Shown: piece by piece, positions 7,082 through 14,527 of the stretch
Layout of the letters: every line of letters begins with the position of its first letter
Numbering within the stretch: position 1 is the first letter of the stretch
From: Patescibacteria group bacterium
GTDB taxonomy: Bacteria; Patescibacteriota; Minisyncoccia; Phycocordibacterales; Phycocordibacteraceae
Direction: 5' to 3'
Length of the DNA: 21,514 nt
Assembly: GCA_004296925.1 (NCBI GenBank)
Contig: SCVI01000066.1
Location: 1 to 21,514, forward strand
Notes under the pieces: generated by a model
Told to the model about the DNA's origin: nothing
The model's database searches: none
Seen by the model: only the letters and a program-made list of their open reading frames with translations
Made by a program: the position numbers and the translations under genes

Positions 7082-8179
7082 CTAATCCTCAAACACCTTA
7101 GCTAATGAATGCGGATTATTTTCTTTAACTGATGCGCCTGAAACTACCATAAACTGAACGTTGTTTTGAAAATCTGAAAGGTTTTTAGCGCCAACGTATC
7201 CCATCGAAACCTTAATGCCGCCGACAAGACGTGCAATTACCTCTTCCAGTGTGCCCGAGTATGGAACCAAAGCAGAGACTCCTTCAGGAACTATTCCTTT
7301 TGAAGTACCAAGATAACGATCGTTTGCTTTTCCTTTTTTCAAAACAGCCATTGAGCCCATACCTCGGTATTCTTTAAACTTCTTTCCGCCTATTGTTACC
7401 AACTTTCCAGGAGCTACATCTGTTCCTGCGAGTAAATTTCCCAACATAACTACAGACGCACCTGCGCCGAGCGCTTTCGCAATGTCACCTGAATTTTTCA
7501 TTCCTCCGTCCGCAATAACAGGCACTCCTGCTTTCTTTGCAATCTCTACTACTTCCATAATTGCACTTAGCTGTGGAACACCAACACCAGACACAATACG
7601 CGTGGTGCAAATTGAACCTGGGCCAATACCAACTTTTATACCATCAGCAAATTTCACTAATTCGCGAGCAGCTTCTGCAGTGGCAATGTTCCCTACCAAG
7701 AGAGGTGTCTCACCAATAGCTTTTTTTATTTTCTTAGCGCCTGCGATAACGTTTGCGTTATGCCCATGTGCAGAATCTACAGCAATTAAATCAGCTCCCG
7801 CTTTTTTCAATGCTATTGCACGTTCCAAATCAAATGCGCTACACGCTGCCCCCACACGCACACCTTTCTTCTTTACTTCCTTTACCATCCTTATTTCCTC
7901 TTCGAGTGTGTTGGATCGATGAATAATCCCCAATCCTCCAAGCTTTCCTATTGCTACAGCCATTTTTACTTCAGTAACCTTATCCATCGCAGCTGACACG
8001 ATTGGTATATCTAAAGAAAAGCCACCTGCCTTCGCCGAGCCTTCGGCAGGCAGGCGAGCAATGGTGGTTTTTACGTCTGCTTCGCGCGGCTCAACAGAGC
8101 TCGCAGCCGGGCGTATTAAAACGTCATCAAAAGTGAGAAACTTTCCTGTGTGTACTTTCCCCATACCACAAGCTACCAT
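7082..8179 (-). CDS. guaB: IMP dehydrogenase without CBS domains
   Basis: Oxidises IMP to XMP with NAD+, the committed step to GMP, in the cytoplasm. Motifs in order: TFDDVLIRP (16-24), the SAAMD loop, GPGSICTTR with catalytic Cys191, IADGG, the YRGMGS phosphate-binding segment, and Arg288-Tyr289 of the mobile flap. The C-terminus (PEGV, GGIKVSMGY, VSGASVKENNPHSL) follows IMP dehydrogenase and not GMP reductase. At 365 residues it is about 120 shorter than usual: residues around 97-108 join the two barrel halves directly, so the CBS (Bateman) pair is missing. Residues 44-53 are an extra glycine/alanine-rich insertion encoded by a DNA palindrome. ATG 8164 (MGKVHTGK) is an alternative start; neither start has a Shine-Dalgarno. 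Divergent to purN. Confidence 0.95.
   Translation of the reverse strand: MVACGMGKVHTGKFLTFDDVLIRPAASSVEPREADVKTTIARLPAEGSAKAGGFSLDIPIVSAAMDKVTEVKMAVAIGKLGGLGIIHRSNTLEEEIRMVKEVKKKGVRVGAACSAFDLERAIALKKAGADLIAVDSAHGHNANVIAGAKKIKKAIGETPLLVGNIATAEAARELVKFADGIKVGIGPGSICTTRIVSGVGVPQLSAIMEVVEIAKKAGVPVIADGGMKNSGDIAKALGAGASVVMLGNLLAGTDVAPGKLVTIGGKKFKEYRGMGSMAVLKKGKANDRYLGTSKGIVPEGVSALVPYSGTLEEVIARLVGGIKVSMGYVGAKNLSDFQNNVQFMVVSGASVKENNPHSLAKVFED
8021..8059. repeat. Palindromic element inserted in frame within guaB
   Basis: GC-rich inverted repeats lie inside the coding region: CCTGCC (8025-8030) with GGCAGG (8045-8050), and the alternative pair GCCGA (8034-8038) with TCGGC (8043-8047), followed by a partial repeat GCAGGCAGGCG. 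The encoded residues (about 44-53) fill a place where ordinary IMP dehydrogenases run straight from the first strand into the IP-x-SAAMD motif. By eye, E. coli GuaB has 12 residues between the two anchors and this protein has 22. It resembles a small REP-like palindrome captured as coding sequence. Confidence 0.7.
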
Positions 8180-8212
8180 ATACAGTATTGTGTCGCCAAG
8201 TGACTAGTAAAT

Positions 8213-8809
8213 ATGCAATCTGTTGACGGAAAAAACTTTCTTAATATTGCAGTGTTCGTGTCGGGGACCGGCACCAACATGCAAGCAATGATTGAAGCAG
8301 GGGTTCCCATATCACTGATAGTTGCTGATCGTCCTTGTAAAGCACTGAAAATTGCAAATGAAGCTAATATTTCAACTGCTCTTATAGAAAGAACGAATTT
8401 CGGGAGTAACTTTGACAGAGAAGAGTACACTTCTCGTGTATTACATACTCTTCAAACACACAATATCGGACTTGTTGCTATGGCTGGTTATATGACAATT
8501 TTAGGAAATTCTGTCTTCAAAGAATACGGGGGACGTATTTTAAACACGCATCCCTCACTTCTTCCACTCTTTAAAGGAGACCGTGCGGTAAAAGATGCCC
8601 TCGAGGCAGGGGCAACAGAAACAGGGTGCACTATTCATATCGCCACCAACGAACTCGATGCTGGCCCGATACTCGCACAAAGAGCCGTCCCTATACTGAA
8701 AAACGATACAGTGGAAATATTGCACGAACGCATAAAAAAAGAGGAGCGTGTTTTGTATCCTGAAGTACTAAAAGACATTCTCTCAGGTAACGTTGCCCTA
8801 ATTTCATAA
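8213..8809 (+). CDS. purN: Phosphoribosylglycinamide formyltransferase
   Basis: PurN transfers a formyl group from 10-formyltetrahydrofolate to glycinamide ribonucleotide, the third step of de novo purine synthesis. The 198 residues cover the whole family. The N-terminal Rossmann strand is NIAVFVSGTGTN (11-22). The catalytic trio is Asn111 and His113 (NTHPSLLP) and Asp149 (ELDAGPIL). AGYMTIL at 91-97 is the usual folate-pocket segment. No other purine-synthesis gene is visible nearby, so either the rest lies elsewhere or the enzyme serves another formyl transfer. The start is preceded by no Shine-Dalgarno. The first 10 residues are longer than usual, so a later start is possible. Divergent to guaB with 33 bases between. 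Confidence 0.93.
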   Translation: MQSVDGKNFLNIAVFVSGTGTNMQAMIEAGVPISLIVADRPCKALKIANEANISTALIERTNFGSNFDREEYTSRVLHTLQTHNIGLVAMAGYMTILGNSVFKEYGGRILNTHPSLLPLFKGDRAVKDALEAGATETGCTIHIATNELDAGPILAQRAVPILKNDTVEILHERIKKEERVLYPEVLKDILSGNVALIS

Positions 8810-8821
8810 GTATCTTAGAAT
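8793..8821 (+). promoter_or_regulatory. Probable promoter of the SAM riboswitch-metK transcript
   Basis: TTGCCC (8793-8798) and TAGAAT (8816-8821) are separated by 17 bases. The -35 overlaps the last codons of purN. The predicted start of transcription, near 8828-8830, is about ten bases before the first paired strand of the riboswitch. Match to consensus is 4/6 for the -35 and 5/6 for the -10, so this is a reasonable but unproven call. Confidence 0.55.
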
Positions 8822-8837
8822 AGGGATTGAAAATCGA

Positions 8838-8941
8838 ATACGTATCAAGAGAACGGGGAAAGCACTGGCTTAATGATCCGTTCAGCAACTTGTTCCTTGC
8901 GGAATAAAGTGCTCCCTCCAGCCCTTCGGGGGAAGATATTT
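8838..8941 (+). promoter_or_regulatory. SAM-I (S-box) riboswitch aptamer
   Basis: Binds S-adenosylmethionine in the mRNA leader of metK. Conserved S-box pieces appear in the right order: ATCAAGAGA (8844-8852); P2 GAACGG (8851-8856) with CCGTTC (8878-8883); the inner stem AAGC/GCTT around CTGGC and AATGA; TCAGCAAC (8882-8889); P3 ACTT/AAGT capped by TTCC/GGAA; GTGCT (8909-8913 region); P4 CCC-TTCG-GGG; and the diagnostic GGAAGATA (8931-8938). P1 is TATC (8843-8846) with GATA (8935-8938), extended by wobble and flanking pairs. P2 and its inner stem keep pairing while the bases differ from the Bacillus and Thermoanaerobacter versions, as expected for a real structured RNA. A terminator follows at once. 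Confidence 0.92.
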
Positions 8942-8943
8942 AA

Positions 8944-8972
8944 AAAAATCTCTCCTTGAAGGAGAGATTTTT
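8944..8972 (+). terminator. Riboswitch-controlled intrinsic terminator before metK
   Basis: A 12-bp stem (8944-8955 with 8961-8972, core ATCTCTCC/GGAGAGAT), a 5-base loop TTGAA and a T-rich 3' arm. A competing antiterminator can form when P1 is open: GGAAGAT (8931-8937) pairs with ATCT-C-TCC (8948-8955) with one bulged C. SAM binding would hold GATA in P1, free the terminator arm and stop transcription. This is the standard OFF-switch logic of S-box leaders, inferred here from the pairing. Confidence 0.88.
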
Positions 8973-9000
8973 ATTTAATTATCACTCATTACTTAAACAT

Positions 9001-10053
9001 ATGCTTCACTTACTCAAAACCTATACAACAGAAAGTGTCACCGCGGGACATCCTGATAAAGTGTGCGATCAGATTTCCGATGCAATTCTAGATGCATGCC
9101 TTACCCAAGACTCAACAAGTCGCGTGGCAGTTGAATCGTTTGGTAGTCACGGATACATGATGCTCGGCGGCGAAGTACGCACGAATGCAACAATTGATTA
9201 TGCTGGTATCGCACGGAAAGTGTACGAAGATATCGGCTACACGGAAAAATTAGAAATTATTGAACACATTGCAAAACAATCAGGAGACATTGCGATGGGA
9301 GTAGATACTGGTGGTGCCGGCGATCAGGGCATCATGTATGGATACGCTACGAACGAAACGAAAGAAATGCTCCCTCTAGGAGTAGTGCTTTCACATGCGC
9401 TTGCACGAAAATTGGAATCTCTCCGTCGCGACGGTACCCTGCCATGGGCACGACCAGACGGAAAAACACAGGTAACTATCTCAAATGGGAAAGTTATTAC
9501 CGCCCTCACTTCAACTCAGCATACTGAAAATGTTTCCCAAGAACAAATTCGCACCGACCTTATACAACACCTCTTTACTCCAGTACTCGGAAGTCTTGAG
9601 GGAATAGAAATTCTTGTAAACCCTACAGGACAATTTATACAAGGAGGATTCGAGGCGGATGCAGGACTTACAGGAAGAAAAATCATGGTGGATACCTACG
9701 GTGGCTTGATGCCACACGGAGGAGGCGCGTTCTCAGGAAAAGACGCAACAAAGGTTGACCGTTCTGCTGCATACATGTGTCGATTCGCTGCAAAGAATTT
9801 GGTTGCAAACGGCTATGGAACAAAAGTCCTTGTTTCAGTAGCATATGCTATTGGCCGGGTTGACCCAGTAATGGTGGAAGCATTTGATGATTCTGGAAAA
9901 GATCTAAGCGACATAGTGCAGAAAAATTTTGATTTCCGTCCCCGCGCTATTATTGAACGCCTTGGACTTACTCGTCCTATATTCAAAGATACAGCAGCTT
10001 ACGGGCACTTTGGCGTTGAAGGAAGACCGTGGGAAGCAACCGAAAAAATATAA
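9001..10053 (+). CDS. metK: S-adenosylmethionine synthetase
   Basis: Makes S-adenosylmethionine from methionine and ATP. With the ATG at 9001 the protein has 350 residues, slightly shorter than the usual 380-400. Signatures: TESVTAGHPDKVCDQISDAI near the N-terminus with the catalytic His, GGAGDQGIMYGYATNET (ATP site), TGRKIMVDTYGG, and the glycine-rich GGGAFSGKDATKVDRSAAY; the C-terminus ends in TAAYGHFGVEGRPWEATEKI. An in-frame upstream start at 8956 is ruled out because it lies in the loop of the leader terminator. No Shine-Dalgarno is seen in the AT-rich 28 bases between terminator and ATG. Expression is probably shut off by its own product through the S-box leader. Confidence 0.96.
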   Translation: MLHLLKTYTTESVTAGHPDKVCDQISDAILDACLTQDSTSRVAVESFGSHGYMMLGGEVRTNATIDYAGIARKVYEDIGYTEKLEIIEHIAKQSGDIAMGVDTGGAGDQGIMYGYATNETKEMLPLGVVLSHALARKLESLRRDGTLPWARPDGKTQVTISNGKVITALTSTQHTENVSQEQIRTDLIQHLFTPVLGSLEGIEILVNPTGQFIQGGFEADAGLTGRKIMVDTYGGLMPHGGGAFSGKDATKVDRSAAYMCRFAAKNLVANGYGTKVLVSVAYAIGRVDPVMVEAFDDSGKDLSDIVQKNFDFRPRAIIERLGLTRPIFKDTAAYGHFGVEGRPWEATEKI

Positions 10054-10065
10054 TTATCATCACTT

Positions 10066-10093
10066 AAAAACTCCCCCGTCTGGGGGAGTTTTT
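10066..10093. terminator. Bidirectional terminator between metK and pyrG
   Basis: A perfect 12-bp stem, AAAAACTCCCCC with GGGGGAGTTTTT, and a 4-base loop GTCT. A-rich and T-rich arm ends make it effective on both strands. It sits between the convergent metK (stop at 10053) and pyrG (stop at 10098). Confidence 0.92.
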
Positions 10094-10097
10094 ACTA

Positions 10098-11819
10098 TCA
10101 AAAATTTTTTATACTTCTTTTTAACACAGTTGAAAGAAATTCAGTAAATAGCGGATGTGGGTCAAGTGGTCGCGCTTGTAACTCTGGATGAAACTGAGTA
10201 CCTAACATAAAAGGATGGACTGAGCGCGGAAGCTCTGCAATTTCCATGAGTACGCCTGAAGGAGAAACGCCAGAAAAAACAACACCTCCTTTTTCGAATT
10301 GAGAAACATATTCCGGATTTACTTCGTAGCGATGTCTATGTCTTTCTTCAACCACACTCTGCTTGTAGGCCTTCTCTGCGATGGTGCCTTTCTTTATTTG
10401 AGCCTTATATACACCCAGACGCATACTCCCCCCGTAATTTGAATGCGCAATAATATCCTTCTGTTCTGGCATCACATCAATAACAGGATGAGTTGGATTA
10501 GAATTTATTTCTGTCGTGTGCGAACCCTCAAGACCTAATACGTTTCGAGCGTATTCGATAAGCATCAATTGCATACCGTAACACAATCCAAAATATGGAA
10601 TTTTCTTCTCTCTTACATATTGAATTGCCAAAATCTTACCCTCTATGCCGGTTTCACCAAATCCTCCAGGAACTATAACGCCATCATAGTTCTCAAGCTC
10701 TGAAACTGATTTTGGATTTTTCTCATAATCTTTAGCATTAACCCAAGTAATATGCGCCTTGGCACCGACCTCAGTAGATGAGAATTTTATCGCTTCAATA
10801 ACTGAAAGGTACGCATCCGAAAGAACAAAATCTCCAGTATCAAAATATTTACCAACAATGGCAATTTTTACTTCTTTCTTTGCATTTTTTATCCGTCCAA
10901 CAAATCGCGCCCAATCTTTTAGCTCCGTTGAAGACTTTTTTGGAAGTTTTAAAAGTTTAAGTAGCATTTCACCCATCTTTTCGCGCTCAAAATTAAGCGG
11001 TACATCATAAATGGAATCAACGTCGGGAGCAGAAATTATGTGATCTGCAGGAACATTTGAATTGATTGCGATTTTTTCCTTACGACGTTTGTCTAATACT
11101 TGCGAAGAACGCGCAATAATAATGCTTGCCTGAACTCCATATGAATTTAATTGCTGTACTGCGTTTTGCGTAGGACGAGTCTTCATCTCACCTAACGTCC
11201 CTGGGACAGGTAGATATGAAACCATCACGAAAAGAACATCTTCGGGGTTTTCAAGTTTCAATACACGTGCAGCTTCAATAAAGAGAGCGTTCTGGAAATC
11301 TCCGACCGTGCCACCTATTTCAATGACAGAAATGTCGGAACCGTTTTGATCAGTCGCAAGATGAATACGATGAATAATTTCATCGCGCACGTGAGGTATT
11401 GCTTCAACACACTTTCCTCCGTATCCAAGATTACGTTCTTTTTCAAGAACGCTTTGATATACCATACCGCTCGTCATGTAATCAGCTGGATTTAATGAGA
11501 CATTCAAAAAACGCTCATAGTTCCCCATATCTTGATCGGTTTCAAGACCTGAGCGGAGTACAAATACCTCCCCGTGTTCCGTGGGATTCATGGTCCCAGC
11601 ATCGATGTTGAGATATGGATCAATTTTAACCGCATTAACCTTATAGCCTTTGCTTTGCAATATAAGCGCTATGGAAGAAGTGGCTATTCCCTTTCCAACT
11701 CCACTCATAACACCACCAATAACAAAAATATATTTGTGACGCTTTTTCTTACCTATTTTTGAGCTCGCAGCGAGAGGGGTGTCGTCCGATCGTTTTTTTG
11801 AAGATCGGGTAACTGCCAT
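10098..11819 (-). CDS. pyrG: CTP synthase
   Basis: Converts UTP to CTP with ATP and glutamine. The N-terminal synthetase domain opens with KYIFVIGGVMSGVGKGI (the P-loop) and holds the usual EIGGTVGD and PTQNAVQQLNSYG motifs. The C-terminal class I glutamine amidotransferase domain has its nucleophile in GLCYGMQ and the catalytic His-Glu in GTQFHPEL; numbered from the upper ATG at 11825, these are Cys415, His546 and Glu548. I prefer the ATG at 11819 (MAVTRSSKK): an extended -10 at 11836-11828 would start transcription at about 11821, leaving the ATG at 11825 outside the mRNA. Either way there is a basic tail of nearly 30 residues before the usual start of the family. It follows ftsX on the same strand but has its own promoter. 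Confidence 0.95.
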   Translation of the reverse strand: MAVTRSSKKRSDDTPLAASSKIGKKKRHKYIFVIGGVMSGVGKGIATSSIALILQSKGYKVNAVKIDPYLNIDAGTMNPTEHGEVFVLRSGLETDQDMGNYERFLNVSLNPADYMTSGMVYQSVLEKERNLGYGGKCVEAIPHVRDEIIHRIHLATDQNGSDISVIEIGGTVGDFQNALFIEAARVLKLENPEDVLFVMVSYLPVPGTLGEMKTRPTQNAVQQLNSYGVQASIIIARSSQVLDKRRKEKIAINSNVPADHIISAPDVDSIYDVPLNFEREKMGEMLLKLLKLPKKSSTELKDWARFVGRIKNAKKEVKIAIVGKYFDTGDFVLSDAYLSVIEAIKFSSTEVGAKAHITWVNAKDYEKNPKSVSELENYDGVIVPGGFGETGIEGKILAIQYVREKKIPYFGLCYGMQLMLIEYARNVLGLEGSHTTEINSNPTHPVIDVMPEQKDIIAHSNYGGSMRLGVYKAQIKKGTIAEKAYKQSVVEERHRHRYEVNPEYVSQFEKGGVVFSGVSPSGVLMEIAELPRSVHPFMLGTQFHPELQARPLDPHPLFTEFLSTVLKRSIKNF

Positions 11820-11827
11820 ATCCATCT

Positions 11828-11836
11828 ATATTAACA
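11828..11836 (-). promoter_or_regulatory. Extended -10 promoter for pyrG
   Basis: Minus strand TGTTAATAT at 11836-11828 (TGn plus TAATAT). Six bases later the expected +1 is at 11821, two bases before the ATG at 11819, so the leader is about two bases. This element is what decides between the two candidate pyrG starts. Confidence 0.65.
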
Positions 11837-11882
11837 CAAGACCAATATTCTTTGCCAGAGATTGCAGGAGGCGTCGTGGTAC

Positions 11883-12803
11883 CTAAACTGAAAGATATTT
11901 ACGGACAGCAAGAAACGATGAAATTCCTCCAAGAAGTGCCCCTGAAAAGACAAGAACAACAAAAAACATAGGAAATGCGCTCAAATAATGAGCGAGAATG
12001 TCAGATCCTAGAATGGTCTCAACAGGCCCGCGGAGGAGCCACGCCATAGGGAAAAGGATGATAAGCGAAATGATGCCTGAGACCGTCCCATAAAGAGTGC
12101 CCTCAACTACAAACGGGCCTTGAATATAGAGGTTGGATGCACCAACAAGTCTCATAACTGAAATTTCTTCTCGTGCTGTGTAGATAGCAAGTCTAATAGT
12201 GTTGAATGTAATTAAAATTGAAGCGAGTGCAAAAATAAGAATGGTAAACCAGCCAAATTGTCTTACATACTCTGTCACCTTCTCAAGTTCTGTAATAACA
12301 GCCTTATTTTGAGCATAATTCACTGAATCAATGAACGCCGTGCCGGAGGCATCGGTTTCATGACCCTTCAAGAACTCAGCAATAGCTTCATACTGAGAAG
12401 GTTGTTTTGCTTTTATTGCCAATGCTGCACCAAATGGGTTACTTCCAAGCTCATTGAGTGCTTGCAGGGTTAACTGATCATCTTCATGTCGTGCGCGGAA
12501 TTGCGCGATTGCAGCATCTCGCGACGTATACGTGATATATGACACTTCAGGAATCTTTTCCAATATTGTTTTGAAATCAAGAATTGCTGACTCATTTGCG
12601 TCAGTTACAAAATATACATTTACATCTACTTTATCTTTAACATAAGAGACAAACTCACCTACCAAAATATTTAAAAACATCAAAGAACCAATGATAAGTA
12701 GTGTCATGGTCATAACAAAGACAGACGCAAGCGACACAAAACTGTTTCGCATCACGTTTACAAATCCGGCCTTAAAAACTCTTTTTATACTTGTCCACAT
12801 CAT
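11883..12803 (-). CDS. ftsX: Cell division protein FtsX
   Basis: Integral membrane half of the FtsEX complex, which couples ATP hydrolysis at the septum to activation of peptidoglycan hydrolases outside the cell. The 306 residues show the family layout: cytoplasmic N-terminus, membrane helix at about 22-48, a large extracellular loop (50-180) that recruits the hydrolase or its adaptor, then helices at about 184-206, 229-256 and 277-300. The TAREEISVMRLVGAS segment (209-223) is the conserved coupling region facing FtsE. It starts 9 bases after ftsE; two adjacent ATGs are available and neither has a Shine-Dalgarno. Order prfB-ftsE-ftsX is common in bacteria. Confidence 0.94.
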   Translation of the reverse strand: MMWTSIKRVFKAGFVNVMRNSFVSLASVFVMTMTLLIIGSLMFLNILVGEFVSYVKDKVDVNVYFVTDANESAILDFKTILEKIPEVSYITYTSRDAAIAQFRARHEDDQLTLQALNELGSNPFGAALAIKAKQPSQYEAIAEFLKGHETDASGTAFIDSVNYAQNKAVITELEKVTEYVRQFGWFTILIFALASILITFNTIRLAIYTAREEISVMRLVGASNLYIQGPFVVEGTLYGTVSGIISLIILFPMAWLLRGPVETILGSDILAHYLSAFPMFFVVLVFSGALLGGISSFLAVRKYLSV

Positions 12804-12812
12804 ATGTATAGC

Positions 12813-13493
12813 TTACAACACGTAACGGCCCGCTTGATCGTCGCGAACCACGCGACCATTATCCATTGTAATAACCCTCTTCCCTAGGGAATCAATAACA
12901 CCTTTGTTGTGACTAGTAAGAATAACTGTCGTACCAAGCTCATTTATACGCTTTAATATTTCCACAACCTGATACGTATTTATTGGATCCAAATTCCCCG
13001 TAGGTTCATCTGCAAGTAATACATCAGGCTGATTCACAATAGCTCTACCGATTGCAACACGTTGACGCTCTCCTCCTGAAAGTTCTCCAGGGAAATTCCA
13101 CGCCTTGTCAGTTAAATCTACGAGCGCTAGAACGTGCGGTACGTCAGCTGCAATTTCCTCATCAGCCCTCCCTGAGGCTTCCATAGCAAACGCAATATTT
13201 TCATATGCTGTTTTGTTAGGAATGAGCCTAAAATCTTGAAACACTGTCCCTATTTTCCTACGAAGTGTATGCAAGCGACTTCGTGGAATTTTATGCACGT
13301 CAGCAGATTCAAAAAATACTACACCAGATGTTGGTGATTCCTCCGCGAGAATCATTTTCAGAAGTGTAGTTTTCCCAGCACCCGCGTGCCCGACGATAGA
13401 CGCAAACTCTTTAGGACCAAACGAAAGCGTCACGTCTTCAAGCGCGTACGACTTGTCATGGTAGAGCTTTGAAACTCGATCAAAATAAATCAT
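12813..13493 (-). CDS. ftsE: Cell division ATP-binding protein FtsE
   Basis: ABC-type ATPase partner of FtsX, on the inner face of the membrane. The 226 residues contain Walker A GHAGAGKT (35-42), the Q-loop in FQDFRL, the signature LSGGERQRVAIGRA (138-151), Walker B VLLADEPTGNLD (158-169), and the switch His in LTSHN. Walker A has His-Ala where most FtsE proteins have Pro-Ser; this should still bind nucleotide. The length matches the family. It lies 35 bases downstream of prfB and 9 bases upstream of ftsX, so the three genes are probably one operon. Confidence 0.95.
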   Translation of the reverse strand: MIYFDRVSKLYHDKSYALEDVTLSFGPKEFASIVGHAGAGKTTLLKMILAEESPTSGVVFFESADVHKIPRSRLHTLRRKIGTVFQDFRLIPNKTAYENIAFAMEASGRADEEIAADVPHVLALVDLTDKAWNFPGELSGGERQRVAIGRAIVNQPDVLLADEPTGNLDPINTYQVVEILKRINELGTTVILTSHNKGVIDSLGKRVITMDNGRVVRDDQAGRYVL

Positions 13494-13528
13494 CAGAAAT
13501 TCTTACAGCTAACAATCAGTGACTTGTG

Positions 13529-14413
13529 CTATTGTACCGTAGATTTTTCCATCGCATCAATAAACACATCAATATCTCCTGAAAGCACCGCGTCAGTATC
13601 GTACACTTCTGTGTTTGTTCTGTGATCTTTCACTAATTTGTATGGATGTAAAACGTAGGAGCGAATCTGACTTCCCCATTCATTCTTCACTGTTCCTGCA
13701 ATCGAAAGACCTTTTACTTCCCGCTCCCTTCTTTCTTCTTCTAGTGTAAAAAGTTTTGCACGAAGTAACGCAAGCCCCCGTTCTCTGTTTGCTGCTTGCG
13801 AGCGCTCGGTAGAAACATGCACGGATAATTTTGTAGGAATATGAATAATACGTACTGCGGTTTCTCGCTTGTTTACATTTTGTCCCCCTGCCCCACCGGA
13901 TCGGGCAAATTGAAACTCCAAATCATCATCTTTAATTTCAACACCCTCGCCTTCAGCAAACTTTGGGAGTACTTCTACAAGAGCAAAAGATGTTTGGCGT
14001 TTTGCATTTGAATTAAATGGAGAAATCCTGACAAGCCGATGCACACCCGCTTCATATTTCAATCGTCCATATGCACTCTTCCCGTTTATTTCAAACGTCA
14101 CACTTCTAAAACCTGCATTATCGTTTTTATTCTCATCAAGAAAAGAAATACCCCATCCTTTTTTAGTTGCATATCCTTGATACATGCCAAACAGCACGCC
14201 TGCAAAATCTTCGGCATCATCTCCTCCTGCTCCGGCAAGAATTGAAACTATTGCTGGTCCTTTATCGTAGCGAATTGGCCCTTCGAGTAGTGCCTCAAGG
14301 TCCTTCATTTCCTTTATCATTCTTTGTGCAGAGTCCTTATTTGTCCAAAAATCGGGACTCGCCATAGCAAGTTCAATTTCAGAGATTCTTTTTTTTGCTT
14401 GTTCTGGGGTCAT
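13529..14413 (-). CDS. prfB: Peptide chain release factor 2, short domain 1
   Basis: Recognises UAA and UGA stop codons and triggers peptide release. The decoding tripeptide SPF is at 131-133 (RF2 type) and the catalytic GGQ at 176-178 in GGAGGQNVNKRETAVRI. At 294 residues it is about 70 shorter than E. coli RF2. Comparison by eye places the loss in domain 1: after SPDFWTNKDSAQRMIKEMKDLEALLEG the chain goes almost at once into the AGAGGDDAEDF segment of domain 2, so most of the helical hairpin is gone. No programmed-frameshift site (CTT-TGA-C type) is visible; upstream in frame there is a stop seven codons away. Its presence argues against UGA recoding in this organism. Confidence 0.95.
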   Translation of the reverse strand: MTPEQAKKRISEIELAMASPDFWTNKDSAQRMIKEMKDLEALLEGPIRYDKGPAIVSILAGAGGDDAEDFAGVLFGMYQGYATKKGWGISFLDENKNDNAGFRSVTFEINGKSAYGRLKYEAGVHRLVRISPFNSNAKRQTSFALVEVLPKFAEGEGVEIKDDDLEFQFARSGGAGGQNVNKRETAVRIIHIPTKLSVHVSTERSQAANRERGLALLRAKLFTLEEERREREVKGLSIAGTVKNEWGSQIRSYVLHPYKLVKDHRTNTEVYDTDAVLSGDIDVFIDAMEKSTVQ

Positions 14414-14466
14414 TTCAATAGAGTACAGCGTTTAGCGTATAGGGGCTAGAGTGTATATGGAAACTC

Positions 14467-14509
14467 TTGAGGTCTGAGCAAGTTCAAAAAAATATTGAAC
14501 GCGCCTCAA
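14467..14509. repeat. Two-step hairpin upstream of prfB
   Basis: Outer stem TTGAGG (14467-14472) with CCTCAA (14504-14509), inner stem GTTCAA (14482-14487) with TTGAAC (14495-14500), and a 7-base A-rich loop. It lies about 54 bases upstream of prfB and just after the small ORF on the same strand. There is no T-run after it on the minus strand, so it is not an ordinary terminator. It could be a leader structure or a protein-binding dyad; function unknown. Confidence 0.45.
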
Positions 14510-14527
14510 TACCGCGTGAGATAGCTT

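Noticed and set aside
7482..7922. 146-codon plus-strand frame opposite guaB
   Set aside because: It is entirely antisense to a well-conserved enzyme; composition reflects the complementary strand of guaB.
7082..8179. GMP reductase instead of IMP dehydrogenase
   Set aside because: The short length suggested it, but the TFDDVLIRP start, the flap Arg-Tyr and the VSGASVKENNPHSL end match IMP dehydrogenase.
8180..8212. Leaderless promoters for guaB and purN
   Set aside because: TATATG and TAGTAA lie near the starts, but their spacing to the ATGs does not fit the 6-7 base pattern and no -35 partner was found.
8956..9000. Upstream in-frame start for metK
   Set aside because: It begins in the loop of the riboswitch terminator; homology begins just after the ATG at 9001.
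13529..14460. Programmed +1 frameshift in prfB
   Set aside because: No CTT-TGA-C type slippery site or upstream coding segment; an in-frame stop lies seven codons before the ATG.
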